Shown: positions 8,740 through 20,326 of the stretch, piece by piece | Layout: each line of letters opens with the position of its first letter | Position numbering within the stretch: position 1 is the stretch's first letter | NCBI GenBank assembly: GCA_030770545.1 | Contig: CM061096.1 | Coordinates: 6,057,501 to 6,121,500 of the forward strand | Source: Macropodus opercularis | Lineage: Eukaryota > Chordata > Actinopteri > Anabantiformes > Osphronemidae | DNA: 64,000 nt | Direction: 5' to 3' | The notes under the pieces: model-generated | Seen by the model: only the letters and a program-made list of their open reading frames with translations | What the model was told of the DNA's origin: nothing | Database searches by the model: none | Program-made: the position numbers and the translations under genes

Positions 8740-11700
8740 GTGCAGAGACACACTCGCTATCTGCCTCGGCGTTTCTCCCCCTCGGCCCACCCTCCTCTTC
8801 TGCTCCACAGACCTGCATTGTGTCAGATAGTTTAATGTGAAATTGCTTTTCTTTCAAATTTCCCCCTGGAAGCGCAGGTCGTCGCAAAATGTTACATCTC
8901 ATAATGGCGTGTTATTGTTGTTCTTTCATACGAGTCCTTGGCTTCTGAGCACTGGATTTTTCTGCGCCGAGCTGAGGTCACATTCGGCTATTTTTCCCTC
9001 CGCCTCCCCTCTCTTTACCATCTCTGATTCTGCACCAGCTCTTCCTCTGCTGCACCCATGGTAACCCTGCTAAAAAATTTATCACCACCTTACTCTATGA
9101 TTACGCTATGCATTAGCAGGGCTTAAATTTAATTTGTCGGCGGGCCCTTGCGGCATTGCTACGGGCCCGGCCTATCAGAGACACTTTGTAAAGGCCCTGG
9201 AAGAGCCTCCCGGGGTGATCCTATCAGTCAGACACACTGTCAGCAGACACACTCAGTTAGTCAGCATTGAGTCAGAAATGTGGCCCAGCCAAGCCACACG
9301 CCACCATTGGCTGCTCCGCTGGGCTGCTGCTGTGGGTATCGCGCTCCCCCGCCTGCCAATCAAAGCTCCAGCAAGGATGCTGACCTTTGTTCCCCTGTTG
9401 AAATGAATGCTCTTCAACAGGTGATCCAGCCGACGTCCCTGCCTCGGTGCCCTCAAGTTTAAATATAGCATAGGTTGACTTTCTTTCTGTTTTTTTTTTT
9501 TTCATGCCTCAGCCTCCGTTCACATTAGGCTGTTAAAGCGCTGGCGTGTGTTAATGTCAGCAGCTCTGTAGGATGTACTCACATTATTTCACATATTTTT
9601 AGATTTTATTCAGTACACAGTGTCAGTCCTGTGACGATCGCCACAATAATAATCACCTGTCCTAAAGTGGCTATTAGCGTCTTCCACTCCTGTGATTTAC
9701 ATTAATACCCAGTAGTTAATGTCATGTTTCTTTACTGACAGCATGTGGAACGTTTAAGTGCAAGGCGCTACCTCTGCAGCTCCAGCATAAGCTGGGTGAT
9801 TATGTTCCCTCTTGCTCTACCTTTATTTTTACTTTCACATTTTCATTCTCGCAGACGACTATCAAAATAGCTTAATCTGAGGCCACTCAAGGCTGCTTTT
9901 ATCGCTGCTCACAGAACGAGAAGGTCAATTTTCGAGGCATTTTGTGGGGGGAAGTGTTTAAACCGCCTAGTTACTAAGAGAACCTAGAGGGTCCTGCGCT
10001 CCCCGCAGCTCTAATTGGGATCCATTTTAATTTTCGTATGGTTTTAAATGTCAAGAACAGAGCGCGCACAAAGTGTTTTGAATTTGTACAGGAAGGCCTC
10101 AGTCTCCGGGTCAGACAGGTTGAAAGCATATTGGTTTATTATGAAAAAGAAGACGTACTGTAACAAGGCACTCTAGCCTGAGTTTTGCCACTGAAAAGGG
10201 AAAAAAAAAAAAAGATGTGCTGCTTCTGACCTCATCCGTGGTCCGTTGAGAACATAATGTCAAAAGTTGCCAGCGCCTTTCTTCATTTGACAGAAACAAA
10301 TCCTCAGAAAGGGCTTAGCGGCCCCTCCCTCCCCGCGTGGAGGCTGCACACTCCACATGCCTGGTTGGGTTTCCCCTGGGTGCTCAAGTTTCCCCGTGTG
10401 GTCCAGAGATATGAGAGTTAGCTTGACTGAAGATTCCTAGTCCCCCACATTTATGAATGAAAATGAAAGCGGAGCGGCGGATTTAACTGGGCTTCTTTCT
10501 GCGGGTTGTGTAGTTTGTGTCTGCCAGTCTAGAGCAAATATAGGCTACTCATATTAATAAGACCATTATAAAACAAGCTGATGGCTTCTCCAAACATGAT
10601 GAGTTTGTTCTTCACATTTATTGACTATGACTAGTTTTATAAACAGGACACTTATGGGTTTATTCACTTTAACATTACATATATTATGTTTTATTTATAT
10701 TATATTATATTACACTCTGATACAAACATGTAAACGTCTAGGAAAAAACATAAGTAAACATACATCTCACTGGGCAAACAGACTCAAACAGCGGTGAGTC
10801 CGCATGGAAGCATGTTGAACATATACAGCATGTGCACACTGCAGTGATAGCGTGATGGAAAGCCCTGGAGCCTGAGTTTTATATCGCAGATTGAAATGCA
10901 GTTTTTCTTCCAGTAACAATGTGTAATCTCTTGTCCAGACAGGCCTGTGTTTCTACCTTAAACATCCCTTTCGCTCCTTCATTTAATAAATGACACCCAG
11001 AGGACAAAACAGTCCTCGCCGACACCTGTGAAATATAGACTGATAATGCTTCTGCCACTTCCCTAATGCGGCTTCCTCCCACCTCTGTCTCTGTGACAGA
11101 CCGGCCCCCGATGCATGTATCACGACGAGCCGATCCCTGCGCCGTCAATTAGGAACCTTCCACGGAACCGAGCTTATTTCTTTGCCGAGAGAAAAAGGGT
11201 AGAGATCAGGGATGCGCCCGCCTCATGCAGGTGACGTCCATCCCTCCGTTGCTACGTGCGCGTGCAGCCGCATCCTCCCAGCGTTGGCTCCTGTTGTCAG
11301 ATGATCTCACACGTTGTGTATGGCCCTGTGTCGTGGAGGTGGTGGTCCTGGTGGTGGGGTGACAGGGAAGACCCCCCCCCCCCCACCGCCGCCACCACCA
11401 CGGCACACGTGAAAACCTCTGTCGCTTATTGTCTGCACAGCTCACTTTGAATGATTTAATTACTTGCTGTAGACTTGAGCAATTATAGCTGAGCAGTGCA
11501 TATGTTAATTATATCTGACCTCACATTTTTGCTGCTCTGTTAATTGTTCAGTCAGATGACATTCTCAGATGACTGTTTGCATATCGGGCAATTTAAGACC
11601 CAAAAAAAAAAAAAAAAACAGGACAGCGAAATGGCTGCGTGACAGATTTTGGTCAGTGGAAAAGTTTAGACTGCAGCGCTTAGTCCCAGATGGAGGGGGT

Positions 11701-13117
11701 CACACGGCGCCAGCTCCACGACTCGTCCTGAAGAACCTCAGGCCTTCTAGGTTACAGTTGGTCCCTTTTTAACGAATCCTGAAAATGGCGTCTCCCTTTC
11801 AGTGGTGACATCAGCTTTCTTTGGGTGTAGGACTCCCTTCCTGTTATTTCTTAGATGATGCATTTTGTTTTTCTCCTGCTATTATTACCCAGGAAACATC
11901 AAAAGCCACTAATGTCCCAATTCAAAGCTCATGCTGTCTGTTCTAATGCATACTTCCCGAAGTGGCAGGCTCCAAAAATCCATTAGAAACAGCTCGCAGA
12001 GACAAATTGCTACCTGAACTAATAAATCTTGTTGAACGACACATGTATTGTAATTTTTTTTCTGAACATGGTTTTATTACAGAGCTTATTATCACATTTA
12101 ATGGGGACTGTTTTCACTTTTGCCATTACTGCACACTGAGGTTTAATTCGCCTGGCAGTGAAGAGGCAGAACAGAAGTTAAGGCAGCGTGGAAGGCAGAT
12201 ACACACAGCGAGCTCTTCAAATTCATTTTGTCTTGTGATATGATTGCAGCTGCGTGACTGTGTCCTTTATGAACGAATGGCAGGCAGGAATGAAAAATAC
12301 ATGTGCCGCTCAACGCGATTACATTGGTTAATGCAGCAGTATGTCTCCGCGTGCTGTTTCTAATGGACTGTGCTTTTGTTTGTCACCTTAACTGAGCGGA
12401 GACGTTCCTTGTTTCACTTCGCTACACTGGAATTTGGGAAACTAGAATAAATCTGCCGTGTTTTATTCAGGGAGGAATGTGCCGCTTCCTGTGTCGCGGC
12501 TGTTTTGTGTTTCTGATGAAAAATAAGTGAAGTTGCGACAGGACTAGGTGAAAAACGGTCCAGCATTAAAAGGGAAACTCGTAATGTATCATCACAAATG
12601 ATACTGCAACAAATCAATCAACTTATTTAATGCAAAACTATGACTGAACTTATCTCTCTGCAAACCTATTGTATAATATCTAGTATCTGAAGTTAAGGGC
12701 CACAGCTAATCCATGATGCTTTTATCAGGATCACCTACTGTATGTACCGAGGCTCCTTCAGCAAAACAAAAACGACATTGTGTCTCCGTTTTGGAAATGT
12801 TATAAATATAATAAACGAGATATGCAGTCATTTAGCAGGTTTCTGCCTGATGCACTTCGATTTTGAGCATGATGACTTATTCCGTTTGGCATTGTTTAGT
12901 TACTTCGCTGTTGTTAATTCTGCTGTTGCCAGCTCTTTTTTTTTTGTTTGTTTGTTTCTTTGTTCGTCAGCTTGACGACGTCGCTCGTCGTTACGCTTAA
13001 TATCACTGCGGCGGTGTAGCAGCGTTAGTAATTACGAAGAAGTTACTCAGAGGAATAGGTGTCTTTCAGCTAATATTTCACATTTTTGCTAATGTTGCAG
13101 TACAGTTAATGCTGCAG

Positions 13118-13118
<1 letters not shown>
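8738..13118. other. non-coding stretch, no gene seen
   Basis: No supported gene. GC-rich patches with several CpG occur at 9130-9200 and 11190-11410; the latter includes a C-run (about 11371-11384) and GGTGG repeats. AT-rich stretches (10530-10760, 11450-11540, 12040-12130, 12600-12700) carry TTAATT/ATTATA words. A-runs at about 10201-10213 and 11602-11618 and a T-run at 9490-9501 are typical of the window. None of the 60-95-codon frames shows a domain or splice context. Confidence 0.6.

Positions 13119-13150
<32 letters not shown>
13119..13150. repeat. (TG)16 microsatellite
   Basis: A perfect 32-base TG run, 40 bases left of the first copy of the duplicated element at 13.2 kb. Confidence 0.95.
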
Positions 13151-13151
<1 letters not shown>

Positions 13152-13191
13152 CTGAGATTCTGAGCTTATGGCAGCGCAGTCATTAAGTGCT

Positions 13192-13263
13192 GTGGCTCAG
13201 GCTTCTCCCCACCAGGATTCACAGACAGCTGTCAGTTCAGTGAGGGGCTCCTGCACTGATTGT
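13192..13263 (-). repeat. duplicated element, copy A
   Basis: This 72-base element recurs in the same orientation at 15577-15653. From CACCAGGATTCAC rightwards, 43 of 53 aligned bases match by my count, and homology also covers the GTGGCTCAG left part. On the minus strand both copies are open in the same frame: this one reads QSVQEPLTEL...ESWWGE, then stops (TGA) shortly after. Five of the differences are silent third-base changes, but others alter residues. No splice signals fit well, and no protein family is recognised. It may be a locally duplicated regulatory element, a duplicated exon or a low-copy repeat. Strand is given for the open reading. Confidence 0.65.
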
Positions 13264-13332
13264 ACATCAGCATACACTCCCACTCCCTACTTCCAGTTTT
13301 ACATACCCACCAATCCTGGAATGCTGCATTGC

Positions 13333-13354
13333 GTGTGTGTGTGTGTGTGTGTGT
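13333..13354. repeat. (GT)11 microsatellite
   Basis: A perfect GT run of 22 bases, the second within 220 bases. Confidence 0.95.
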
Positions 13355-14090
13355 TTGGTAACTGTCAGGAGTGATTGCACACCTACCACTCTTGCCTACC
13401 TGTTATTGTGAATATACAGCCTGATTTTTAATAGTTAATAGTTTACTAGTTTCTCACACCAACGCACACCAGGGTCCTTTTTGTGTCCACCTGCACTTTC
13501 TTACTGTCCGTTAATGTCATGTTAAAGTCAACAAAAACGACTTCCCTGCGATCAAGCCTGAATGTGAAGGCATTGCTGCTGTGGCAACAGTAGATTAGAC
13601 TGATTTCACAAGTTTTCTCGAGTCAAAGAGTGAGTAGCATAATAATGCCTGAGTACATTTTTGCAGATGAAGATATTTTATGTCCTAAGATCGTGCTCCA
13701 ACAAAAGTTTTAGCAGATGTTCTTTTCATTGTTCTAATTTGTGTCTCTCTTATTTTATCTCCCTGTTCCTGTAAGGAGTGTTTTGCATTCAGACATGCCG
13801 GCCCGAGGTGGCAATCTGTTAAAGAACGTGGAGGGAGGTGTCACCTCTCAGTTAAGGCAGCGCTGCCATCCTCGAGGCTCGGTGTGCTTGGACAGCTGGC
13901 CTCAGAGTTAGTGAGTGTGACTGTGGAGGAATGGATGCTAAATAACAGAGCCTACAGCTCTGCCCTCGCGCCCGGCTGCCTGCCTGGCTGCCTGGCTGGC
14001 TAGCAGGCGTGACGCGACAGGACGGAGGCCAGAGTCGGCTACAATCCATTACTTTTACCTGAGGAAAAAGGGGGAGGTAGAGCGAGCGGC
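13355..14090. other. non-coding stretch, no gene seen
   Basis: No gene. AT-rich to about 13770, then GC-richer with a short imperfect repeat of CCTGGCTG/GCCTGGCT at about 13977-14002. The minus-strand frame over 13852-14139 is L/S/P-rich and follows that repeat. Confidence 0.6.
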
Positions 14091-15035
14091 GAGAGAGAGA
14101 GAGAGAGGGGGGGGGGGGGTGGTGAAGGGGCTGGAGCACCTTTCAACGCTCTCTTCTGCATGCTAATTCCACTGGCACTTCGAAAGGGATCAAAACCTGC
14201 TGGCTGAGAAATTTGCCCCTTCAACTCACAAAAGGAAGGAAAACATCCTCCTTCCTGTTTGACGGCCTCCTGGCAACCAGTACGAGCACATGTGCATATT
14301 AACACATGGCTGCGTTGTGTTTAAATCGCGATGGTGTTGAGATTCAAGTGAATCTTCTGTCTAGTTTTGGGGTAAGGAACTGTACGAAAATGTGTCATGA
14401 AAGCTGAAGAAGAAAGGAAAAAAAAAGAGGAGACGAGATATTTACACATGCCACGTTTTGTTTTTTTTGTATTTTTTTTTTTTTTTTTTTGGGGGGGGGG
14501 TGTTTTCCCAGATATCACTTCACATCACTCAATGATGTCATGACACACACGTCTACAGCAACAACAAATCATCGCCCGCCCCCTAAAAATTTCCCATGCA
14601 CACCAGAGAACACGATGAGCATTTGTGCAGGGACCATGAAGCAGAGGGTGATTTTTTTTTTTTTTTTTTTGTGAGGCGCTGCTTAAAGCTATCACTATCG
14701 GAGTGGAAAGTACACATGACAACTGGTTTGCAGGTTCCAAATGAGAAACCACCACAAACAGCGTGGGTGGGGGCAGCAAAAAAAGGGGGGAGGAGGGGAG
14801 GGGTTAGAGAGAAGCAGCATGGATTGGCACCCAGTGACAGTGATAAATTTCCCCAATCGTCCAGTGTGAAGATCTGTCTAATCTTCGCGGCGGCTCGCAG
14901 CGGGGTAGGACCCCATCACTCTCCCATTATTTGACAACAAAACATCCTCGGAGAGCAGTGAGCCAGGTTCAGTTAGCTGCAACACACTCCCTGCATACAC
15001 AAATCCACGAGCGAGGAGGGGGGGGGGGGGGGGGG
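14091..15035. repeat. cluster of homopolymers and purine tracts
   Basis: Within 950 bases are (GA)8 running into G13 (14091-14119), T19 directly followed by G10 (14472-14500), T19 (14652-14670), an A7G6 purine patch (about 14779-14805) and G18 (15018-15035). Runs of this kind are prone to slippage, to G-quadruplex or triplex structure, and to sequencing error, so exact lengths should not be trusted. No gene lies in the interval; the short frames rich in F, K or G are products of the runs. Confidence 0.85.
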
Positions 15036-15576
15036 ATTACAATGCCGTTAAAGGGGCAGGCCATTAAAATGCAGCCGCAGCCACCTATCCGCGCTCTCAC
15101 CGTGGAGTGGTGGAGAGAGAACAACACGGAGCTGTCTGTCAATAGCCTTTAATTTTGAATGGAGAGCAAATAAAATCCAATGCCTATAATGGCCTTCATT
15201 TTCCTGTAGACTCTTGAAATTGATTCTATGGCTTAATTTGGCGCTGTCAGGTGGGATGCGACTGGCAAACGTATACGGCCGCACGCGGTTCAGCCCAGAT
15301 GACTCAATAAGCAGCGTTTGCGGCAGTTTAGCAGCGAAACAGTCTTCCAGCGCCATCCATCACGGCCCATATGCGTCCATCACAGCCATGTGGTGTTCTG
15401 TTGGCAGCTACAAGCTCCGCGCTTACACCCAAAATGTTATTTTGATTTCACTGACACAGAGATAATGTTTCATAACACACAGTCAGTCACGAATTAGCCC
15501 ATCTGTCTGTTTGAGCTTCCTGGTGCTGATGGAGTCTCTCTGTGTTTGTGTTTGCGTGTGTGTGTGTTCGACCACA
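15036..15576. other. non-coding stretch, no gene seen
   Basis: No recognised gene. The part at 15040-15420 has mixed composition with open frames on both strands (83 and 102 codons) that overlap each other, which suggests low stop density rather than coding. Nothing with a domain is seen. Confidence 0.55.
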
Positions 15577-15653
15577 GTAGCTCAGCCCTCTCTCCCCCCA
15601 CCAGGATTCACTGACGTCTGTCAGCTCATTGAGTGACTCCTCTACAGATTGCG
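15577..15653 (-). repeat. duplicated element, copy B
   Basis: Partner of the element at 13192-13263, same orientation, 2.4 kb away. The minus-strand reading in the matching frame is QSVEESLNEL...ESWWGE; unlike copy A it stays open beyond the shared part into a longer frame. A two-base difference in the C-run near 15595 shifts the frame relation downstream of the shared core. Flanks outside the element do not align, apart from TG-rich sequence to the left of both. Whether it is regulatory, exonic or a dispersed repeat cannot be decided here. Confidence 0.65.
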
Positions 15654-17295
15654 TTTGAGCCAAAATCTTGATCCCTCGCCGCGCTCGTGCTCTGCCTCCT
15701 CGCTCCTTCCCAGCTTGTCGACACGCATATGCTGACACACTCGCGCATGTATATACAAGCACTCACACGGGCGCGACGCTATGTTGTTGTCGCAGCTCGT
15801 GCTGTTCGACAGCAGACGCCGGCGAGCGTGTGAAGCTGACTCTGAAAAGTGCATCTTGGCTAAGCGTAATTCACTTCACCCAGCATATGCAGCGCTAATG
15901 ACACCGGTTTCCCCCCCGAACACGCCGAAGCGTCGCCTGCTCGTTAAAGTCAATCTTCCTCCCTTTACTTCTTCACTGCGGTTCAAGCTTTCTAATTTTA
16001 CTCCATATGGCTGAAGGGCTTGATGCTTTGTTTCTGCTCCGTCAAGTCCGCGTGTTGTCAAGTCCAATGAATCGGGAATTGAACTTACTAACAAGGAGAC
16101 ACTAAAGTCGATGCTCAGCATCAATAGTATATTTGTTTTTAGCAGCTGATCTGATCACTTCCAGTTTGGGTCGTGGTTGCTTTGCTTCTAGGTCGTGTCT
16201 TGGGCTTTTTCTTGACTTCAGTGTTTCCTGCTTGTGACAGTTTCATCTGCTTTGTTGCAAATAGTTTTCGGCCATGTTTAAGAACTTTTCTGGTCTTGTT
16301 TTTTCGTGTGAACACACCCAGCGCCGAATTAATTCACAGGTGCTTCTGGTGCGTAGTTTGGGATTTATTTACCCCCCCAAAGAAAGGAACATCCTGTAGA
16401 ACCATTGTTTTGCTTTGATATCTTTTTTGTCGACTCGTGTCAGCTGTGAGATGTTATACGATGGTGGTGCTCACTTTCCTTTTGTCTTCTCAGGATCAAT
16501 GTGCGTGTGCAGTGCCTGATCTTTGTGTTTGTATTCTTGAAGGCGTTGGTGAAGCTGAGAGCGCTGCAGAGTACGGCGTACAGTATCCACCGTGTGGTTC
16601 TAGTGGGATTAAACATTTCTTTGTAAGTTGAGTGTTCTCTCAAAAGTAGAAAGAAAAAAAAACTATTTCAAAGTTTTCCATGTTGCTCTTCACTGTGTTA
16701 CGCTGACATAAAAAACATTGCCCTCCTCGATGATTTCCTCCTTTACGTTAGTCTGCCGCACTGTAGCTGCTCTGTTGTGAACAAAGCTCATCCAAACCTA
16801 CACATTCAGCGGCCTTTCTCATCAGACTCCGTCTCTCCAGCCTCCCCTTTCTTCTCTTCAAAGGGGTGGCAGAAAGCCTGCGCGCCGGATGTCTCACGGT
16901 GCTGAGCAATTTTGATCATGGTATGAATTTTTAAATGGGAATCCAGCAGGAAAGAATGAGTTTAGAATTGATGCTTGTTTTGTCTGCGCGTCTTTTATCT
17001 CCGTCTTTCTTGTCAAACACTTGATCGTTCGTATTTTCTTCCTCGTTCTCGGCCGAGTCTTCCCAAACTTCAACCCAGCCGCCATTTCCTAAACAAAATG
17101 AGGACGGACAGACTGAGAACCAGTGCGATTTACATGACTGATTACAGTGTAATTTCACACTTATTTGCATGGATTTCCTCAACGTCCTCGCCGAGCTAAT
17201 GGATTGTTAGATGCTCTGGATCCCAGACCATGTAAATGAGGATGAGCGAGATGGAGTGAAAGGCGGAGGAAAAAGAAGACGGAGAGGCAGACAAA
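15654..17295. other. non-coding stretch, no gene seen
   Basis: No supported gene. GC-rich with several CpG at 15670-15830, then T-rich (16140-16450). Short frames of 60-83 codons on both strands overlap and lack domains. A C-run lies at about 15911-15917. Confidence 0.6.
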
Positions 17296-17385
17296 GTTCA
17301 AGTTAAAGTTCAAGGTCATTTATCTCCACAGCCTTTTATCACACGCGCGTCTCAGAGGACTTTAAAGAGACAGACACGAAAAGAA
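17296..17385. repeat. SINE-like fish repeat remnant
   Basis: AAAGTTCAAGTT repeated in tandem, then AAGGTCATTTATCT, CTTTTATCACAC and TCTCAGAGGACTTTAAAG. This order resembles a common fish repeat tail ('AAGTTTATTTATATAGCACTTTATCACA...CTCAAAGTGCTTTACA') in diverged form. No head or target-site duplication is identifiable, so family assignment is tentative. Confidence 0.45.
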
Positions 17386-20262
17386 GAAGCGAGACAGGAA
17401 CCCAAAAAAAAAAGGAAGAATATCCAATTAAAAATCAGCAACCAATCACAACACAAAATGAACCGAGGTGTTGAAAAGATGTGACTGCGTACCAAACCTT
17501 CTAATCAGCAGACAGACCCACACTTCAATAGGCTCAGGAAAATCCACTACCATCAGTGCGATTATCATACAGTTCATCCAGCTGCAACAGCATCTAGCGT
17601 CATAATTGATTCATGTATGTAATAAATTCATATTTCTATACACACTGTTGTCATTTGACATTGATAAAAGCGAAACTTTGACTATTTCACTTTTCTTTGC
17701 TTGATTTAGATCCTTTTTAACACACGACTCCATTATAACCACTAAACATTATTTCCACTGTAAGTTTATATGCATTTGCTGCATATGCTGTACTTTACAG
17801 TGTATCCTGTAGAGGAAACGAGGCCACAATTGGACAATTGATGACTTTACTATTATTAAACCAATCCCAACTGAAAAGACGCAACGTGTCCTTTATATAA
17901 CAACGAAAAGTAACTGTGTGGGGTTTGAGTGGGTTTGTACAGATTGTACGAGTATTAAGCCAAAGTCGGGAATTTCTACTCTACATGAAAGTCAAGCAAA
18001 CAGGTTCAGTGAACAACCGCAAAACCGATTAATAAAAGCCAGACATACTGTAAATACAACACTGAAGTAGCCAGTTTACTTTGAAATCAAAGCTAGAAAT
18101 GCACTTATTAATAGCAGTTGCAGCCTTATTGAAGTTTTTTTTTTATTTAAATTTTTTTTTCTCAGACATAGCCTTCAAATACCTTAAAGAATGCCGCAGT
18201 ATAAAGGCTGCATGACTGTACTGACAGACAGGATGTACAGATTGGCTTGTGTGCGTGTGATTCGGATGTTCAAGGCTGCAGACGATCGCTGTAGCTGCTA
18301 TTAGTTGTCAAATATGTGTCAGGGGGTCTTCGTATCTAACTGTAAAAAAAAATGCATTAAAGCAGTCTAGCGCCGCTCTGCAAACTGCGGCGCTTTATTT
18401 TTCTCTACAGATGCCATTTATAGTTTTGTCTGAGAATTTCATCAGTGCGTTTTATGAGAGGTTGGCTGTATTTGACATCGCTTTTATGGGGCCAGTTACT
18501 TTTTATGTGCAGCCTTCAGTGGAAATGTTGATGTGGTGTGATCGCTGGAGTTGGAAGATTATAGGGATCAGTGCTTCTGGGCTACGTACAGTACACAGTT
18601 TTTAGTTAAACGTTAAACACATGACATTCTGGGATGAAACATTCACTGCGTAGAACAGGGCACAACATTTTTGTTTCATTTTCATTCTGTTATATATTAA
18701 CATAAACACTTTTATAGTCTTCTCATAAGCTTTTTTTTAAATTTCTTCTCCCCCAGTGACCAGCGCTGCTCATTTTCTCACAACAAGTAATTAATTTCCA
18801 CTTGTTGTCATTAGTCAGAATAGTTTAAAAAATGAATTATGGCCGGCATCATGTAAATTGTGATTAATAATACCTGGATTTAGTCCATTTGTTCTCATGG
18901 AGGCTGTGCGGGGCAGCTCCTCGGGTGATTCATTTCTCCTGTTTCCAGAGACACGTAGTTTGTCTCCCTTTTCATCACCCTTTTTGTTTCTCATTGTTTT
19001 CTTTCACTTTCATCATAAGCCGCATGCTAATGTACATTGCGGCCGGGATGGGAACTGGAATATATCATTGTCTGATTACATTCTATAAATGGATTTGTGG
19101 CTATTTGCGCAGAGGAAGTGTCAGTGTGACATTACATATGAAAAGCTGACTTTTCGGTGCAGGTGCAGCCGCAGTAGGTTGTCAGAACGTCCGCCTGCTC
19201 TGCAGCAGCTCACCGCTCTGACGGCGAACGCTGCTAAAGGGAATTATCGACCGTCAAGAGGAAGCTCTATTAGACTATCTGTGATGGATCCTAGAGTGAG
19301 AGTTGATGTTGAGGTGCGTTTTTTTTAGGTACCTTATGCATAAATGGTGCAATTCAGGCTGCTACTTAAGCCCTTGGCAGAGGCGCTTAAGTCTTCTCTC
19401 GCACTATATTTCCTACCTGCTTGTTCTGACATTGAACTGAAGTGCAAAGCTCCGCGGCTCCCAGGAAGCTGTGCACTCAAAATGGTCATTTGCATTATTG
19501 AAACATTCCCATGAAGTAGACTAACATTCACCGTATGAAATCGGAGCAATATTAATTCTGCAGGTCTCATCGCAAGCTATAGATTAAAACAAACAACACC
19601 CAGAGCTTTGAAGATAAGAGCACAACAGATTATGTATATGATGTCACACAGAAGATCAGCTTTTAGTTTTCCATCTACTTTAAATACTGTACAGAGATGT
19701 GTTGATATGTCATTTTGTTTGGTCGATATCAAATTTGCCCTTTGAGTAGAAACGGATCTGGGCTCTGATGGGTTAAGCGTAATCTGCTGCCATGCGGTAC
19801 CAAGTAGCACCAAGACTTAAGGGGAAAACACACACAAATGCAACCAAGTAAATACAAAAATAAACAAGTAGCAACATTAATGCGACGCCCACCGAACGTG
19901 GAAACGTCCTTGAGGACCAGCGTAAAGGATGTCTTGGCAGCGCTTAGCGATTCCCAGCGTATTAACAAGGCCCAGCCAGCAGCACCTTCATCCGTGCACT
20001 TCCAAAAATGTCCTAAAGCTACCTAGTTAAAAAACGGGCCAGCTGGTAGAAAAAGCAAAGCGTTTTGTAATTGCTGTTATCGGTGACCAGAGGGAGCTGC
20101 ACGAACCCCCTTCAACACTTGTAAAAAATCTTGTTGTGGTTGCTGAATCACCACCAGGTCGGACCTGCTGTACAGCAGCTCCGACGCCTCTCCACCACTT
20201 ACTGTACCGCGGTCCAGTCTGCACCTAAACCCCCACACTGCCACCCCCTCTTTGCTCTGTAC
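17386..20262. other. non-coding AT-rich stretch
   Basis: No gene. Largely AT-rich (17580-18200, 18590-18880) with T-runs at about 18136-18143 and 18723-18732. One octamer ATTTGCAT lies upstream at 17163-17170. The frames at 18889-19328 overlap one another in different registers and show no domain. A weak CTCF-like word (GACCAGAGGGAGCTG) is at about 20087. Confidence 0.6.
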
Positions 20263-20326
20263 TCTTTATCTCTCCCTCTTTGTCTTCCTCTCTCTCTGTC
20301 TTCCTCCCTCCTCCTCCTCCTCCTCA
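20263..20326. repeat. polypyrimidine tract
   Basis: About 64 bases of almost pure C/T ending in six CTC units. Similar in kind to the tract at 4.2 kb. It could form a triplex; no exon with a good donor follows. Confidence 0.8.

Noticed and set aside
8305..8808. 167-codon minus-strand frame
   Set aside because: It spans two CA/TG runs that give CVCVCV/CICVCV stretches, and there is no domain or splice context.
20085..20100. Second CTCF-like word GACCAGAGGGAGCTG
   Set aside because: By hand it fits only about 9 of 12 core positions, too weak to annotate as a site.
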